From: JBBDSU01 sp040904825
GTDB lineage: Bacteria; Actinomycetota; Nitriliruptoria; Nitriliruptorales; Nitriliruptoraceae
DNA length: 64,000 nt
Reading direction: 5' to 3'
NCBI GenBank assembly: GCA_040904825.1
Contig: JBBDSU010000050.1
Span: forward strand, 38,801-102,800
A program made the position numbers and the translations under genes. The notes under the pieces were generated by a model. That model saw nothing but the letters and a program-made list of their open reading frames with translations. It searched no databases and was not told the DNA's origin. Positions 9,322 through 18,563 of this stretch are shown one piece after another (within the stretch, counting starts at the first letter, position 1; the number at the start of each line of letters is the position of its first letter).

Positions 9322-9915
9322 GTGGCCAGGCATGCAGTCCTCGATCAACCGTTGGCGCCACCGTGGCCTGAAGACCACGCCTTAGCGATGTTCGGCATGG
9401 GATGTTTTTGGGGTGCTGAACGGGTTTTTTGGTCGATCCCAGGAGTTTGGACGACCTTCGCTGCCTACGCGGGTGGCCACACCGTTGAGCCCAACTATGG
9501 TGACGTGTGCACGTCCAGGACTGGCCACGCGGAAGTCGTTGGCATCGTCTACGACCCAGCGGTTGTCGGTTACGAGGAACTGTTGCGTCACTTCTGGGAA
9601 CAACACGATCCCACCCAGGGCATGCGCCAGGGAAATGACGTCGGTTCGCAGTATCGCTCGATCATCCTCACGACGACGTCATCCCAATGGGAGATCGCCC
9701 ACACGTCGAGAACCCGATACCAGCAGGTTCTCACTGAGGAAGGATTCGGAGGCATCACCACCGAAATTGTGCGCCTTGAGCGTTGGTACCTCGCGGAGAC
9801 CGATCACCAGCAGTACTTGGCAAAGCACCCGTCGGGCTACTGCAACCACGGTTTCTGCCAGGCGCCCTATCCCAGGTTGGCGGAGGCGCGTGACCCGGCG
9901 CGTGGGCGCCCGTGA
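9322..9915 (+). CDS. msrA: Peptide methionine sulfoxide reductase MsrA
   Basis: Repairs the S-epimer of methionine sulfoxide in proteins. The nucleophile C28 lies in GMGCFWGAE, and the resolving cysteines C174 and C179 lie in GYCNHGFC near the C-terminus. Length is 197 aa, with GTG start at 9322 and GAGGTG upstream. The stop overlaps the GH65 start as GTGA, an unusual partner. A TACTCT hexamer at 9284-9289 could be the -10 element. It is divergent from gpmA. Confidence 0.93.
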   Translation: MARHAVLDQPLAPPWPEDHALAMFGMGCFWGAERVFWSIPGVWTTFAAYAGGHTVEPNYGDVCTSRTGHAEVVGIVYDPAVVGYEELLRHFWEQHDPTQGMRQGNDVGSQYRSIILTTTSSQWEIAHTSRTRYQQVLTEEGFGGITTEIVRLERWYLAETDHQQYLAKHPSGYCNHGFCQAPYPRLAEARDPARGRP

Positions 9916-12326
9916 TTCCGCGCACGCTGCGCCACCTGCCAGAGTTGGTGTATCCGTCGGATGATTGGTCCATTGTCGAGACGGCATTCACCCAACGATG
10001 GATGGGGCAGGCTGAAACCATCTTCGCATTGTCGAATGGCTTCATTGGCACCCGGGGGACCTTTGAAGAAGGCCGTCCGTCGGTTGAACCGGCAACGCTG
10101 CTGAACGGTTTCCACGAAACCTGGCCGATCGTGCATGCCGAGCAGGCGTACGGATTTGCTCGCACCGGCCAGACGATTGTGAACGCTCCTGACGCGACGC
10201 TGATGAAGTTGTATGTCGACGATGAGCCGCTGTACCTGCCAACGGCGCGCATTACCGACTATCGGCGCACACTTGACATGCGGGCAGGCGTGCTGCGCCG
10301 TGCCTTGACCTGGGTCACACCGGCAGGAATCAGCGTGCGCTTGACCTCGACGAGGTTGATCAGTTTCGTTGAGCGCCACCTCGGCGCAATCGACTACACC
10401 CTCGAAACCGACGCCGACGTTCCGGTCGTTATCTCGTCGCAGTTGCTGAATCGCCAGGACGCGCGTGCCCTTGATGAGCCCGGCAATGGCAACGGCCGCA
10501 TCGATCCACGAAGGGGCCGGCCCTTTCAGTCTCGAGTGCTCTCTGCCAACGAACATGTTGATCGTGACCATCGGTTGATCACCGGGTGGCAGACGGCGCG
10601 ATCCGGCATGTCGCTCGGGGCTGGCATTGACCACGTCGTCGACACCGATGCGTCCTGGTATGCGCAGCGAGTGTGGGACCAAGACGTCAGCAAGTTCGTC
10701 GTGACAGCCGAAGCACGCGCCGGCGTGCCGCTTCGGATGACCAAGTTTTTCACGTACCACACCTCACGCCACGTGCCGTCACGGGAACTTGTGGACCGTT
10801 CAGAGCGCACGCTCGACCGTGCTGTGCGCACGGGATTCGACAGCGTGGCAGCGTCACAGCATCAGTGGCTTGACGACACCTGGACGGCGTCTGACATCGA
10901 GGTTGACGGGCCAGATCGTGTCCAGCAGGCGGTTCGGTGGAACATCTTCCAACTGCTCCAGGCATCTGCGCGCGCAGAGACTGCCGGCATCCCCGCCAAG
11001 GGCCTGACCGGCTTGGCATACGAAGGCCACTACTTCTGGGATACCGAGGTGTATGTGGCGCCGTTCCTCACCTACACCAGTCCACGCGTGGCACGGAACC
11101 TGCTGAGATTTCGTTACGGGATGCTTGACGACGCCAGGTCACGAGCGGCGGAACTGTCCGAACGCGGCGCATTGTTCCCGTGGCGCACGATCAACGGGGA
11201 GGAGGCATCGTCCTACTACGCAGCCGGCACGGCGCAGTATCACATCAACGCCGATGTCGCCTATGGGATCCGTCGCTACGTGGATGTGCGAGGAGACCGA
11301 TCGGTGCTCGCCGAGGTCGGGGGTGAGATCCTCATTGAGACAGCGCGAATGTGGGCTGGCCTGGGCTTCTTTTCGCCCCGCTCAGGGGCTTTCCATATTC
11401 ATGGTGTCACTGGCCCTGACGAGTACACCACGGTGGTCAATGACAATGCCTTCACCAACCTGATGGCACGGGTCAACCTGTCGTATGCCGCAGACGTGAT
11501 CACACAGATGAGCCAAGACGACCCGCAGGCCTACCACCGACTTGCCCAGGCGACGGATCTGGACTTTGACGAGGTTCACCAGTGGCGCCGCGCAGCCGAG
11601 GCGATGTACGTCCCGTTCGATGACAAGCGGGGCATCCACCCTCAGGACGAGAATTTCCTCAGCAAGGAGGTCTGGGATTTCTCCTCGACACCGGCTGATC
11701 ACTATCCGTTGCTCCTGCACTACCACCCGCTGGTGATCTACCGACATCAGGTGATCAAGCAGGCTGATGTGGTGCTGGCGATGGTGCTGCTCGGCAACGA
11801 GTTCGACATCGATCAGAAGCGGCGCAATTTCGTGTACTACGACCCACTGACAACGGGGGATTCGTCGCTGTCGGCAGCGATGCAATCCATTCTCGCCGCA
11901 GAGATCGGGTTCGAAGAGAAGGCACTTGAATACTTCCAGTATGCACTGTTCATGGACTTGGCGGACGTCGCTGGCAACGTTGCTGACGGTGTCCATGTTG
12001 CTTCGGCCGGCGGCGTGTGGATGGCACTCACCTATGGTTTTGCTGGCATGAGAGATTTCAATGGGCAACTGTCGTTCTCGCCGCGTCTGCCTGCGAACTT
12101 GGGACGGATTTCATTTCGCCTGAAATTCCACGATCGGATCCTGAAGGTCGACCTGCGTCACGATCGTGAGCAGTTTGCGGTGATCGAAGGTGAGCCTGTT
12201 GAGATCACTGTCCGCGGCGTCACCCACAAACTCACCGTCGCAGGTGGTCCCTTGGAGGTTGAACCTCCCGACATCGAGGCCGTCGAGGACGAGACAGCAT
12301 CAACGCCTTCGTCGGATAGCAATTAG
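9912..12326 (+). CDS. GH65 family glycoside phosphorylase/hydrolase (maltose, trehalose or kojibiose phosphorylase type)
   Basis: Cytoplasmic enzyme probably cleaving an alpha-linked glucose disaccharide with phosphate to beta-glucose 1-phosphate. It is 804 aa with an N-terminal beta-sandwich, the (alpha/alpha)6 barrel and a C-terminal beta sheet. The catalytic acid is E504 in [15 protein letters not shown]. The [14 protein letters not shown] segment and [11 protein letters not shown] further define GH65. The GTG start overlaps the msrA stop. Unlike many GH65 loci, no beta-phosphoglucomutase or sugar transporter is adjacent. Substrate linkage cannot be read from sequence. Confidence 0.9.
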   Translation: MIPRTLRHLPELVYPSDDWSIVETAFTQRWMGQAETIFALSNGFIGTRGTFEEGRPSVEPATLLNGFHETWPIVHAEQAYGFARTGQTIVNAPDATLMKLYVDDEPLYLPTARITDYRRTLDMRAGVLRRALTWVTPAGISVRLTSTRLISFVERHLGAIDYTLETDADVPVVISSQLLNRQDARALDEPGNGNGRIDPRRGRPFQSRVLSANEHVDRDHRLITGWQTARSGMSLGAGIDHVVDTDASWYAQRVWDQDVSKFVVTAEARAGVPLRMTKFFTYHTSRHVPSRELVDRSERTLDRAVRTGFDSVAASQHQWLDDTWTASDIEVDGPDRVQQAVRWNIFQLLQASARAETAGIPAKGLTGLAYEGHYFWDTEVYVAPFLTYTSPRVARNLLRFRYGMLDDARSRAAELSERGALFPWRTINGEEASSYYAAGTAQYHINADVAYGIRRYVDVRGDRSVLAEVGGEILIETARMWAGLGFFSPRSGAFHIHGVTGPDEYTTVVNDNAFTNLMARVNLSYAADVITQMSQDDPQAYHRLAQATDLDFDEVHQWRRAAEAMYVPFDDKRGIHPQDENFLSKEVWDFSSTPADHYPLLLHYHPLVIYRHQVIKQADVVLAMVLLGNEFDIDQKRRNFVYYDPLTTGDSSLSAAMQSILAAEIGFEEKALEYFQYALFMDLADVAGNVADGVHVASAGGVWMALTYGFAGMRDFNGQLSFSPRLPANLGRISFRLKFHDRILKVDLRHDREQFAVIEGEPVEITVRGVTHKLTVAGGPLEVEPPDIEAVEDETASTPSSDSN

Positions 12327-12415
12327 CGTCGATAGCCTCAGAGCCTGGGACGCCACCCATTTTCAAAGGGGCGATGCGCGGACCGCCATTCTTTCCGTAT
12401 TCCTGAGGAGGCAGC

Positions 12416-13606
12416 GTGCACGTTCGCCTTCGCAACCCAGACAGAAGCGAAGTTGTGACGGGCAGGCGTCGCGTGGACGAACTACTCGATGAGCTCGGCA
12501 TTCCAAGCCACACCGTGCTGGTCATTGTCGACGGTCAACTCGTGACGGGCTCGGTGATATTGGACGACGACGCTGACGTTGAGATCCGCCCTGTCATCTC
12601 TGGTGGATCCGATTCCCGGACACAGTGTGTTGTGTGCCGAGGTCCCGCGATCATCGAAGAGCCGCGTCACCGGTCAGCCTGGTGCGGCGATCATTTTGGC
12701 GAGCATGTCATGGGGCAGGTCCGCAAGGCGATAGATCAGTCCCCCGGTGATCCGCAGAATGGCCGCATGTTCTCGTACTCCGATCGTGTCCTACTGGCGG
12801 TGTCCGGTGGGAAGGACTCGTTGGCCCTGTGGGACATCCTTGTTCGGCTGGGCTATCACGTCGACGGTGTCTACATCGGCTTGGGCATCGGCGGATACTC
12901 CGATCGAAGTCGCCAGCAGTGTGAGGAATTTGCGGATCAACGCGCACTGAACCTGCATGTCATCGATCTCCCGGATGAATTTGGCTACACGACGCCTTCG
13001 GGAGCACGCGCAACAGGAAGATCGCCGTGCTCGGTGTGTGGCCTGTCGAAGCGCTACCTGTTCAATCGCGCGGCCGTCGACCTCGGTTATGAGGTTGTCG
13101 CGACAGGCCACAACCTCGATGACGAGGCAGCGACGCTGCTTGGCAATCTCGCTCGTTGGAACGAAGATTTCCTGATTCGTCAACAACCCGTCCTGGCATC
13201 GACAGGAGCCAACCAGGTTCGCAAGGTCAAGCCGCTGTACCGACTGAGTGAACGCGAGATTGCTGCGTACTGCGTCGTACGTGGTATCGACTACGTGGTC
13301 GAGGAGTGTCCGTTGGTGGAGGGCAATACAGGCATCGAGTACAAGCAGGCTCTTGACGTGCTGGAGGCTGCGACCCCGGGCGTCAAGGCCCAGTTCCTGT
13401 TTGGATTCCTTGACCGTCGGCAGCGTTGGTTCGGCGAAGACGGGCCACAGCGCGTCACGATTGATGAGTGTGACGAATGCGGCATGCCCACCGTAGGCAC
13501 AACATGTGCCTTCTGCCGACAGCAGGTACACATCACCCGGGCATTGCCGATTGTTGCCGCCACAGCGCCTGACGGTGCTAGTGCGTCGCTGAGCGGCGCG
13601 TCGTGA
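12416..13606 (+). CDS. Fusion of ThiS/MoaD-like sulfur carrier with TtuA-type tRNA 2-thiolase
   Basis: A 396-aa fusion. Residues 1-64 form a beta-grasp sulfur carrier of ThiS/TtuB type (VLVIVDGQLV, then DDADVEIRPVISGG) ending in the G63-G64 signature. A TtuA-like tRNA thiolase follows after six residues: N-terminal zinc ribbon C71, C74, C90, H93; PP-loop SGGKDS at 130-135; TGHNLDDEA at 230-238; probable [4Fe-4S] ligands C205, C208 and C298; C-terminal zinc ribbon C352, C355, C364, C367. TtuA with TtuB makes 2-thio-(5-methyl)uridine at tRNA position 54 in Thermus, so U54 thiolation is the best prediction. The GTG start is fixed by TGAGGAGG 6 bases upstream, which proves that the carrier domain is translated with the enzyme. 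It overlaps trmI by GTGA. Confidence 0.88.
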   Translation: MHVRLRNPDRSEVVTGRRRVDELLDELGIPSHTVLVIVDGQLVTGSVILDDDADVEIRPVISGGSDSRTQCVVCRGPAIIEEPRHRSAWCGDHFGEHVMGQVRKAIDQSPGDPQNGRMFSYSDRVLLAVSGGKDSLALWDILVRLGYHVDGVYIGLGIGGYSDRSRQQCEEFADQRALNLHVIDLPDEFGYTTPSGARATGRSPCSVCGLSKRYLFNRAAVDLGYEVVATGHNLDDEAATLLGNLARWNEDFLIRQQPVLASTGANQVRKVKPLYRLSEREIAAYCVVRGIDYVVEECPLVEGNTGIEYKQALDVLEAATPGVKAQFLFGFLDRRQRWFGEDGPQRVTIDECDECGMPTVGTTCAFCRQQVHITRALPIVAATAPDGASASLSGAS

Positions 13607-14547
13607 GCCGCGCTGGGGACGAGTCGAACGACATATCGCTCCATCCGATCGTTCGACTCCCCGGTGACGCGGGTCTGCTCAGCGACGGCGAGCTGATCGT
13701 GCTCGTTGACCGCAAGCAACGGCGCCACCTGATCACCCTGCAGGCCGCTGCGGAATGGCACTCCCATGCTGGTCAACTCAACCACGACGACCTGATTGGG
13801 CGTGAGGAGGGTGCGACCGTCCGAACGAACCGCAACATGGAGCTGGTAGCGCTGCGGCCGACACGGGATGATTTCATCGTCAAGATGAAGCGTGGCGCTC
13901 AGGTGGTCTATCCCAAGGACCAGGCGATGATCGTGGCGGCTGCGGATATTCGGCCCGGGTGCACGGTGGCTGAGGCGGGCGCTGGTTCGGGTGCGCTGAC
14001 GCTGGCGTTGCTGGATGCCGTGGGCCCCACGGGCAGGGTGGTTTCATTCGAGCACCGCGACGATCACGCGGCGATCGCCCGGCGTAATGTCGAACGATTT
14101 CGGGGAGCTCAACCCGACCAGTGGGAGTTGCAGATTGGTGATGTTGCCGAGCACCTCGGCAGGTTGTCGGTTCACCGTGTAGTCCTCGATTTGTTGGATC
14201 CTTGGAGAGCGGTTGAAGCGGCGGGGTGTGCTCTGCGCCCAGGCGGCATCCTGGTCGCGTACACACCGGGTGTACCCCAAGTGATGCGGGTGACTGATGC
14301 CCTCCATGACGATGGACGTTTTACCGCGGTCAGAACGACTGAGACGCTGGTGCGCCCATGGCATGTGGAGGGGCTAGCAGTCAGACCGGCTCACCGAATG
14401 GTGGCCCACACGGCGTTCCTGACCACCGCCCGTCGCGTGCCTCGTCGCGAAGACGGCGGCCCACCACCACCGCGACATCGACAACTAGGTCAGGCTTCGC
14501 TGCCGTGGCCCGAAGCGTTTGATGATGAACCGGACGACTCTGCCTAA
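13603..14547 (+). CDS. trmI: tRNA (adenine-58-N1)-methyltransferase TrmI
   Basis: SAM-dependent enzyme making m1A58 in the tRNA T-loop. It is 314 aa. Family motifs are YPKD at 103-106, the SAM-binding EAGAGSGALT from E124, and DLLDPW at 196-201 (usually DLPDPW or DLPEPW). The C-terminus has a proline/arginine-rich tail (GGPPPPRH). GTG start overlaps the upstream thiolase stop. In Mycobacterium, trmI also lies just upstream of the proteasome ATPase gene, so this neighbourhood is conserved. Confidence 0.93.
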   Translation: MSRAGDESNDISLHPIVRLPGDAGLLSDGELIVLVDRKQRRHLITLQAAAEWHSHAGQLNHDDLIGREEGATVRTNRNMELVALRPTRDDFIVKMKRGAQVVYPKDQAMIVAAADIRPGCTVAEAGAGSGALTLALLDAVGPTGRVVSFEHRDDHAAIARRNVERFRGAQPDQWELQIGDVAEHLGRLSVHRVVLDLLDPWRAVEAAGCALRPGGILVAYTPGVPQVMRVTDALHDDGRFTAVRTTETLVRPWHVEGLAVRPAHRMVAHTAFLTTARRVPRREDGGPPPPRHRQLGQASLPWPEAFDDEPDDSA

Positions 14548-14605
14548 GCGAGAGTGTCGTCGCTGGCTCGCACGCTCAGTCTGCGGTCGCTGCGATTCGA
14601 TGCGA

Positions 14606-14634
14606 CTGCGATCTGGCACGAACATCTGTACGCT
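14606..14634 (+). promoter_or_regulatory. Candidate arc promoter (CTGCGA-N17-TACGCT)
   Basis: A -10-like TACGCT at 14629-14634 with CTGCGA 17 bases upstream. Bases 14629-14642 (TACGCTTCAATCTC) match 13 of 14 bases of a block before prcB. Transcription would start about 30 bases before the preferred arc GTG at 14671. Unproven. Confidence 0.4.
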
Positions 14635-14670
14635 TCAATCTCGGACGGTGCGACGACGGTAGGAGCACCG

Positions 14671-16560
14671 GTGGTCGAAGGCATTGCTGGACCAGCCCCT
14701 GGTCCTCCGGGAAAACGACGGGACTCGCAGCAAGATGCGGGTGATGCCGTCGGGGACGATCGAGGTCGTTACTCGGACGTCGATGCCGCCGTGCCGTCAG
14801 TGATCATTCACGACAGTCTTGACGACGTCCATGTGGGACTCGAGCCCGACGATCCCGACGAACTCGCCGCGCAACTCAAGATCTTGCGCGAAGAAGTCGA
14901 GATCTTGCGCCGGCGACTGGCGGCCGCACCCCTGCGTATTCGCACTCTCGAAGAGCGCCTGCTTGCCACGCGCGGTCACCTGCAGGCTGCGCAAGCGCGC
15001 AATGCGAAGTTGGCGAGCACATTGGCGTCCGCGCGAGACCAACTTGTCGAGGTGCGTCGCGAGATTGATCGACTCTCCGCTCCACCGAGTTCCTACGCAA
15101 CCGTGCTAGCGACTGACGCAACAACAGCCACGGTGACCGTCTCGCTGGCTGGCCGGAAGCTGGAGGTTGCCGCGAGTCCGGACATCGATGCAGCAGATCT
15201 TCAGCGCGGCCGGCAGGTGCTGCTCAACGAGGCCATGAACATCGTCGCTGTGCGCCCAACTGACGATCAAGGTGACATTCTGACGGTCATCCAGCCATTG
15301 GACGACGGACGAGTGCTCGCCGCCGGCCATGGCGATGACGAGCGTGTGATTCATCTGACGGCTGACTTGGAGATCGCGCGGATCCGCCCCGGCGACAGCC
15401 TGCTCGTCGATATGCGCGCCAACACGGCACTCGAATTGATTCCCAAGCCAGGTTTTCAGCACCTGCTGATCGAAGAGATCCCCGATGTGACCTACGAGAG
15501 CATCGGCGGTCTTGGTGAACAGGTCGAGCGGATCCGGGATGCCATTGAATTGCCGTTCCTGCACGCCGAGTTGTTCGATGACCACGACCTCAAACCACCC
15601 AAGGGGATCTTGCTGTATGGACCGCCGGGGTGCGGCAAGACGATGATTGCCAAGGCGGTCGCGAACTCGCTGGCACGGCGGGTGGAAGAGCGTGATGGCC
15701 GTGGGCCCGTCCGCAGCTATTTCCTGAACATCAAGGGTCCGGAGTTGCTCAACAAGTATGTCGGCGAAACTGAACGGCACATTCGCCTGATCTTCCAACG
15801 AGCACGGGAAAAGGCAGCTGAAGGCAGCCCAGTCATTGTCTTCTTCGACGAAATGGAGTCGTTGTTCCGTACCCGTGGATCAGGAGTCTCGTCAGACGTT
15901 GAAACGACGATTGTGCCGCAGCTGCTGGCCGAGATCGACGGCGTCGAGCAGTTGCGCGATGTCGTGATCATCGGTGCCTCCAATCGCGAAGACATGATTG
16001 ATCCCGCCATCCTGCGGCCCGGGCGTTTGGATGTGAAGATCAAGGTCGATCGCCCCAGCGCTGAAGCCGCTGAAGAGATCTTCGCGATCTACCTGCACGA
16101 GCGGTTGCCGTTGCATGCTGACGCGTTAGCTGCCCACAACGGAGATCGAGCCGAGACGATCCGGGCGATGATCAGCGCAACGGTGGCCATGATGTACGAG
16201 GCGTCAAAGGACAACGAGTTCCTGGAGGTCACCTACACCAGCGGCGAAAAGGAAACGCTGTACTTCCGTGACTTCAATTCAGGGGCCATGATCGAGAATG
16301 TCGTTGCGCGAGCCAAAAAGATCGCTATCAAGCGGCTGATCGCCTCGGGTGAGCGCGGGTTGCGCACTGATGACATGGTCGCGGCAGTCCGGGAAGAGTT
16401 CCGCGACAACGAGGACCTTCCCAACACCACCAATCCCGATGACTGGGCTCGGATATCTGGGAAAAAGGGCGAACGCATCGCATTCGTGCGCACACTGGTG
16501 GGCGGTGGAGCGGCTGGGGTCCGGCCGATTGAGAACGTCACGCCAGGTCAATACCTCTAG
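14671..16560 (+). CDS. arc: Proteasome-associated AAA+ ATPase ARC/Mpa
   Basis: Hexameric unfoldase that binds Pup on substrates and feeds them into the 20S core. Domains in order: a low-complexity N-terminus, coiled coil at about residues 64-139 (Pup docking), tandem OB folds to about 285, and the AAA+ module with Walker A GPPGCGKT at 317-324 and Walker [11 protein letters not shown]. The C-terminus ends GQYL, the proteasome-docking tail of this family. I prefer the GTG at 14671 (629 aa) because AGGAG lies 5 bases upstream and a promoter-like element lies at 14629. A GTG at 14554 would add 39 non-conserved residues and has a weak ribosome site. Confidence 0.93.
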   Translation: MVEGIAGPAPGPPGKRRDSQQDAGDAVGDDRGRYSDVDAAVPSVIIHDSLDDVHVGLEPDDPDELAAQLKILREEVEILRRRLAAAPLRIRTLEERLLATRGHLQAAQARNAKLASTLASARDQLVEVRREIDRLSAPPSSYATVLATDATTATVTVSLAGRKLEVAASPDIDAADLQRGRQVLLNEAMNIVAVRPTDDQGDILTVIQPLDDGRVLAAGHGDDERVIHLTADLEIARIRPGDSLLVDMRANTALELIPKPGFQHLLIEEIPDVTYESIGGLGEQVERIRDAIELPFLHAELFDDHDLKPPKGILLYGPPGCGKTMIAKAVANSLARRVEERDGRGPVRSYFLNIKGPELLNKYVGETERHIRLIFQRAREKAAEGSPVIVFFDEMESLFRTRGSGVSSDVETTIVPQLLAEIDGVEQLRDVVIIGASNREDMIDPAILRPGRLDVKIKVDRPSAEAAEEIFAIYLHERLPLHADALAAHNGDRAETIRAMISATVAMMYEASKDNEFLEVTYTSGEKETLYFRDFNSGAMIENVVARAKKIAIKRLIASGERGLRTDDMVAAVREEFRDNEDLPNTTNPDDWARISGKKGERIAFVRTLVGGGAAGVRPIENVTPGQYL

Positions 16561-16592
16561 GCATCGCTGCGTCAGCGACGAGGAGTGCCGCG

Positions 16593-18083
16593 GTGTCCAC
16601 TGCCAAGGTCGTGGGAATCGAGACCGAATACGGCATCGTCGTAGACGGCCCCACACCGGTGAACCCCGTCTTTGGGTCATCGATGGTGGTATCGGCCTAC
16701 CGCGCATCGGTACGTCGCGACGTAGGTTGGGACCACACCGACGAACAGCCATTTCGAGACGCTCGGGGCTTTGACGTCACCCAGCCCCTTAACGGTGCCA
16801 GTGACGCCGAATTGAGCATGGCCAACTCGGTGCTCACCAATGGCGCGCGGCTGTACGTCGATCACGCACACCCCGAGTACGCCACTCCCGAATGCACCAA
16901 TGCGCGCGACGCCGTGGTATGGGATAAGGCAGGGGAATCGATTCTCGCATCCGCTGCGCAATTGGCCGCCGCATCCCTTCCGACCGGTTCGCGGGTGCTC
17001 ATCCACAAGAACAACACCGATGGAAAGGGCGCTGCCTACGGGACCCATGAGAACTATCTTGTGCCGCGGTCACTGCCGTTTGGGGCCCTGACCGACGCCC
17101 TGCTGCCGTTCTTCGTCAGCCGCATCATCTTCGTCGGGGCCGGACGTATCGGGACCGAATTCGCCGATCGTGACGTCCCGTTCCAACTGTCACAACGTGC
17201 AGACTTTTTCGAAGTGGAAGTCGGCCTCGAAACTACCCTCAAACGCCCTCTGATGAACACACGCGACGAGCCTCATGCAGATCCTGATATCTACCGTCGA
17301 TTGCATGTCATCAACGGCGACGCCAATCTCTGCGAGGTTGCCACATTCCTCAAAGTGGGAACGATGATGCTGGTCCTAGACGCCATCGAAGACGGTTACA
17401 TCGCCGACGAATTGTCGATCGAACATCCTGTGGATGCCATCCAGCAGATCAGTCATGACCCGACACTCACCCGGAAAGTGGCGTTGTGTGATGGGCGACG
17501 GCTCACGGCCATCGAGGTACAGCGCGCCTACCTGGCCGCCGTAGAAAAGCACCTGGCAGACCGGGGCGCTTCGAGCGCCGACTCCGATCTGGTCATTGAC
17601 TGGTGGAATCGCGTGTTGGAAGCGGCAGATCAGTCGCCTCACGACCTCGTCGGGATCGTGGATTGGGCAACCAAGTGGGAACTCATCGAAGGATTTGCCA
17701 CGCGACATGCACTACCTGTCACCCATGACCGCGTGCGAATGGTCGATCTGCAGTACCACGACGTGCGCCCGGACAAAGGGCTCTACCAGCGGCTTGTCGC
17801 TCGCGGCCGCGTGGAGCGACTTGTGAGCGATGAAGAGGTGGTCGCTGCGATCACGACACCACCTGGCGATACCCGTGCTTGGTTCCGCGGCGAGTGCATT
17901 CGCAGATTCCCAGAATCGGTGGTGGCAGCCGGTTGGGATGCGATCGTGTTTGACGTGGGCCGTGAGGCGCTCCAACGCGTCCCCATGATGGACCCGTTTA
18001 AGGGAACTCGGGCTGCCACGCGACATCTTTTCGATCGGGTCTCCTCTGCCGACGAGCTCCTCGACGTGTTAGAACAACGGTGA
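16593..18083 (+). CDS. dop: Depupylase/Pup deamidase Dop
   Basis: Glutamine-synthetase-like enzyme that cleaves Pup from substrates and, where Pup ends in Gln, deamidates it. It is 496 aa with GTG start and GAGGAG upstream. E10 lies in the ATP-binding GIETEYG and D90 in [13 protein letters not shown] is the equivalent of the catalytic aspartate. The long insert at about residues 40-75 (GWDHTDEQPFRDARGF region) is the Dop loop absent from PafA. Pup here is encoded with a terminal Glu, so the expected role is depupylation and Pup recycling rather than activation. Confidence 0.95.
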   Translation: MSTAKVVGIETEYGIVVDGPTPVNPVFGSSMVVSAYRASVRRDVGWDHTDEQPFRDARGFDVTQPLNGASDAELSMANSVLTNGARLYVDHAHPEYATPECTNARDAVVWDKAGESILASAAQLAAASLPTGSRVLIHKNNTDGKGAAYGTHENYLVPRSLPFGALTDALLPFFVSRIIFVGAGRIGTEFADRDVPFQLSQRADFFEVEVGLETTLKRPLMNTRDEPHADPDIYRRLHVINGDANLCEVATFLKVGTMMLVLDAIEDGYIADELSIEHPVDAIQQISHDPTLTRKVALCDGRRLTAIEVQRAYLAAVEKHLADRGASSADSDLVIDWWNRVLEAADQSPHDLVGIVDWATKWELIEGFATRHALPVTHDRVRMVDLQYHDVRPDKGLYQRLVARGRVERLVSDEEVVAAITTPPGDTRAWFRGECIRRFPESVVAAGWDAIVFDVGREALQRVPMMDPFKGTRAATRHLFDRVSSADELLDVLEQR

Positions 18084-18200
18084 TGCGATCAGCGGGCAAC
18101 AGAAACCTCTTGGGTCGCCAATCCTGCGTTCAAGCCCGTCATGAATCAGATATCGAGTTGGTGGCGCGTCACATGCTGATCGGTACGATCGATGCGTTCG

Positions 18201-18206
18201 TAAGAT
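18201..18206 (+). promoter_or_regulatory. Candidate pup -10 element (TAAGAT)
   Basis: TAAGAT about 40 bases before the pup ATG, within the 162-base dop-pup gap. No good -35 hexamer at 16-18 bases is seen. Its position is consistent with a short leader carrying GGGAG before the start. Low certainty. Confidence 0.3.
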
Positions 18207-18245
18207 GCCGACGTGGTGCGGGCAGGCAACGACGGGAGACCGAGA

Positions 18246-18443
18246 ATGAGTGACGCGAGACGTCGCCAGCGACCGACCTCGTCCAGTGATGCCCAGCCAC
18301 AGGCCGAAGTCGCTGACAACGCGGAATCGAGCGCTCGAGATGTACTTGATGACGTCGATGAATTGCTCGACGAAATCGACGAAGTACTCGAGGAGAACGC
18401 TGAGGAGTTCGTCCGCGGTTACGTCCAGAAGGGCGGCGAGTGA
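18246..18443 (+). CDS. pup: Prokaryotic ubiquitin-like protein Pup
   Basis: Small, largely disordered protein tag whose C-terminal Glu side chain is joined to substrate lysines by PafA. It is 65 aa from the ATG at 18246, which has GGGAG 7 bases upstream. An earlier in-frame GTG at 18213 adds 11 unlikely residues. The central acidic helix (DVDELLDEIDEVLEENAEEF) binds the ARC coiled coil. The C-terminus is QKGGE, so the active Glu is encoded directly and no deamidation is needed, unlike mycobacterial GGQ. Confidence 0.96.
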   Translation: MSDARRRQRPTSSSDAQPQAEVADNAESSARDVLDDVDELLDEIDEVLEENAEEFVRGYVQKGGE

Positions 18444-18509
18444 GTATGTCTGCGGCCCGTTGAGGCCACCAGCCGAGTTTCATGCGTAGCTCAATCCCCA
18501 TGAACGAGG

Positions 18510-18537
18510 TTGGCGCTGGGCGTGAGTGGTCTACGCT
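18510..18537 (+). promoter_or_regulatory. Candidate prcB promoter (TTGGCG-N16-TACGCT)
   Basis: TTGGCG at 18510-18515 and TACGCT at 18532-18537, spacer 16. Bases 18532-18545 (TACGCTTCGATCTC) nearly repeat the block before arc. The prcB GTG lies 26 bases after the -10. It would allow prcBA expression independent of pup. Confidence 0.45.
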
Positions 18538-18563
18538 TCGATCTCACATATACGAGGTGCACA

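Noticed and set aside
14554..14670. Upstream GTG start for arc adding 39 residues
   Set aside because: The extra residues are non-conserved in look, the ribosome site is weak, and a promoter-like element lies inside the extension. GTG 14671 has AGGAG at good spacing.
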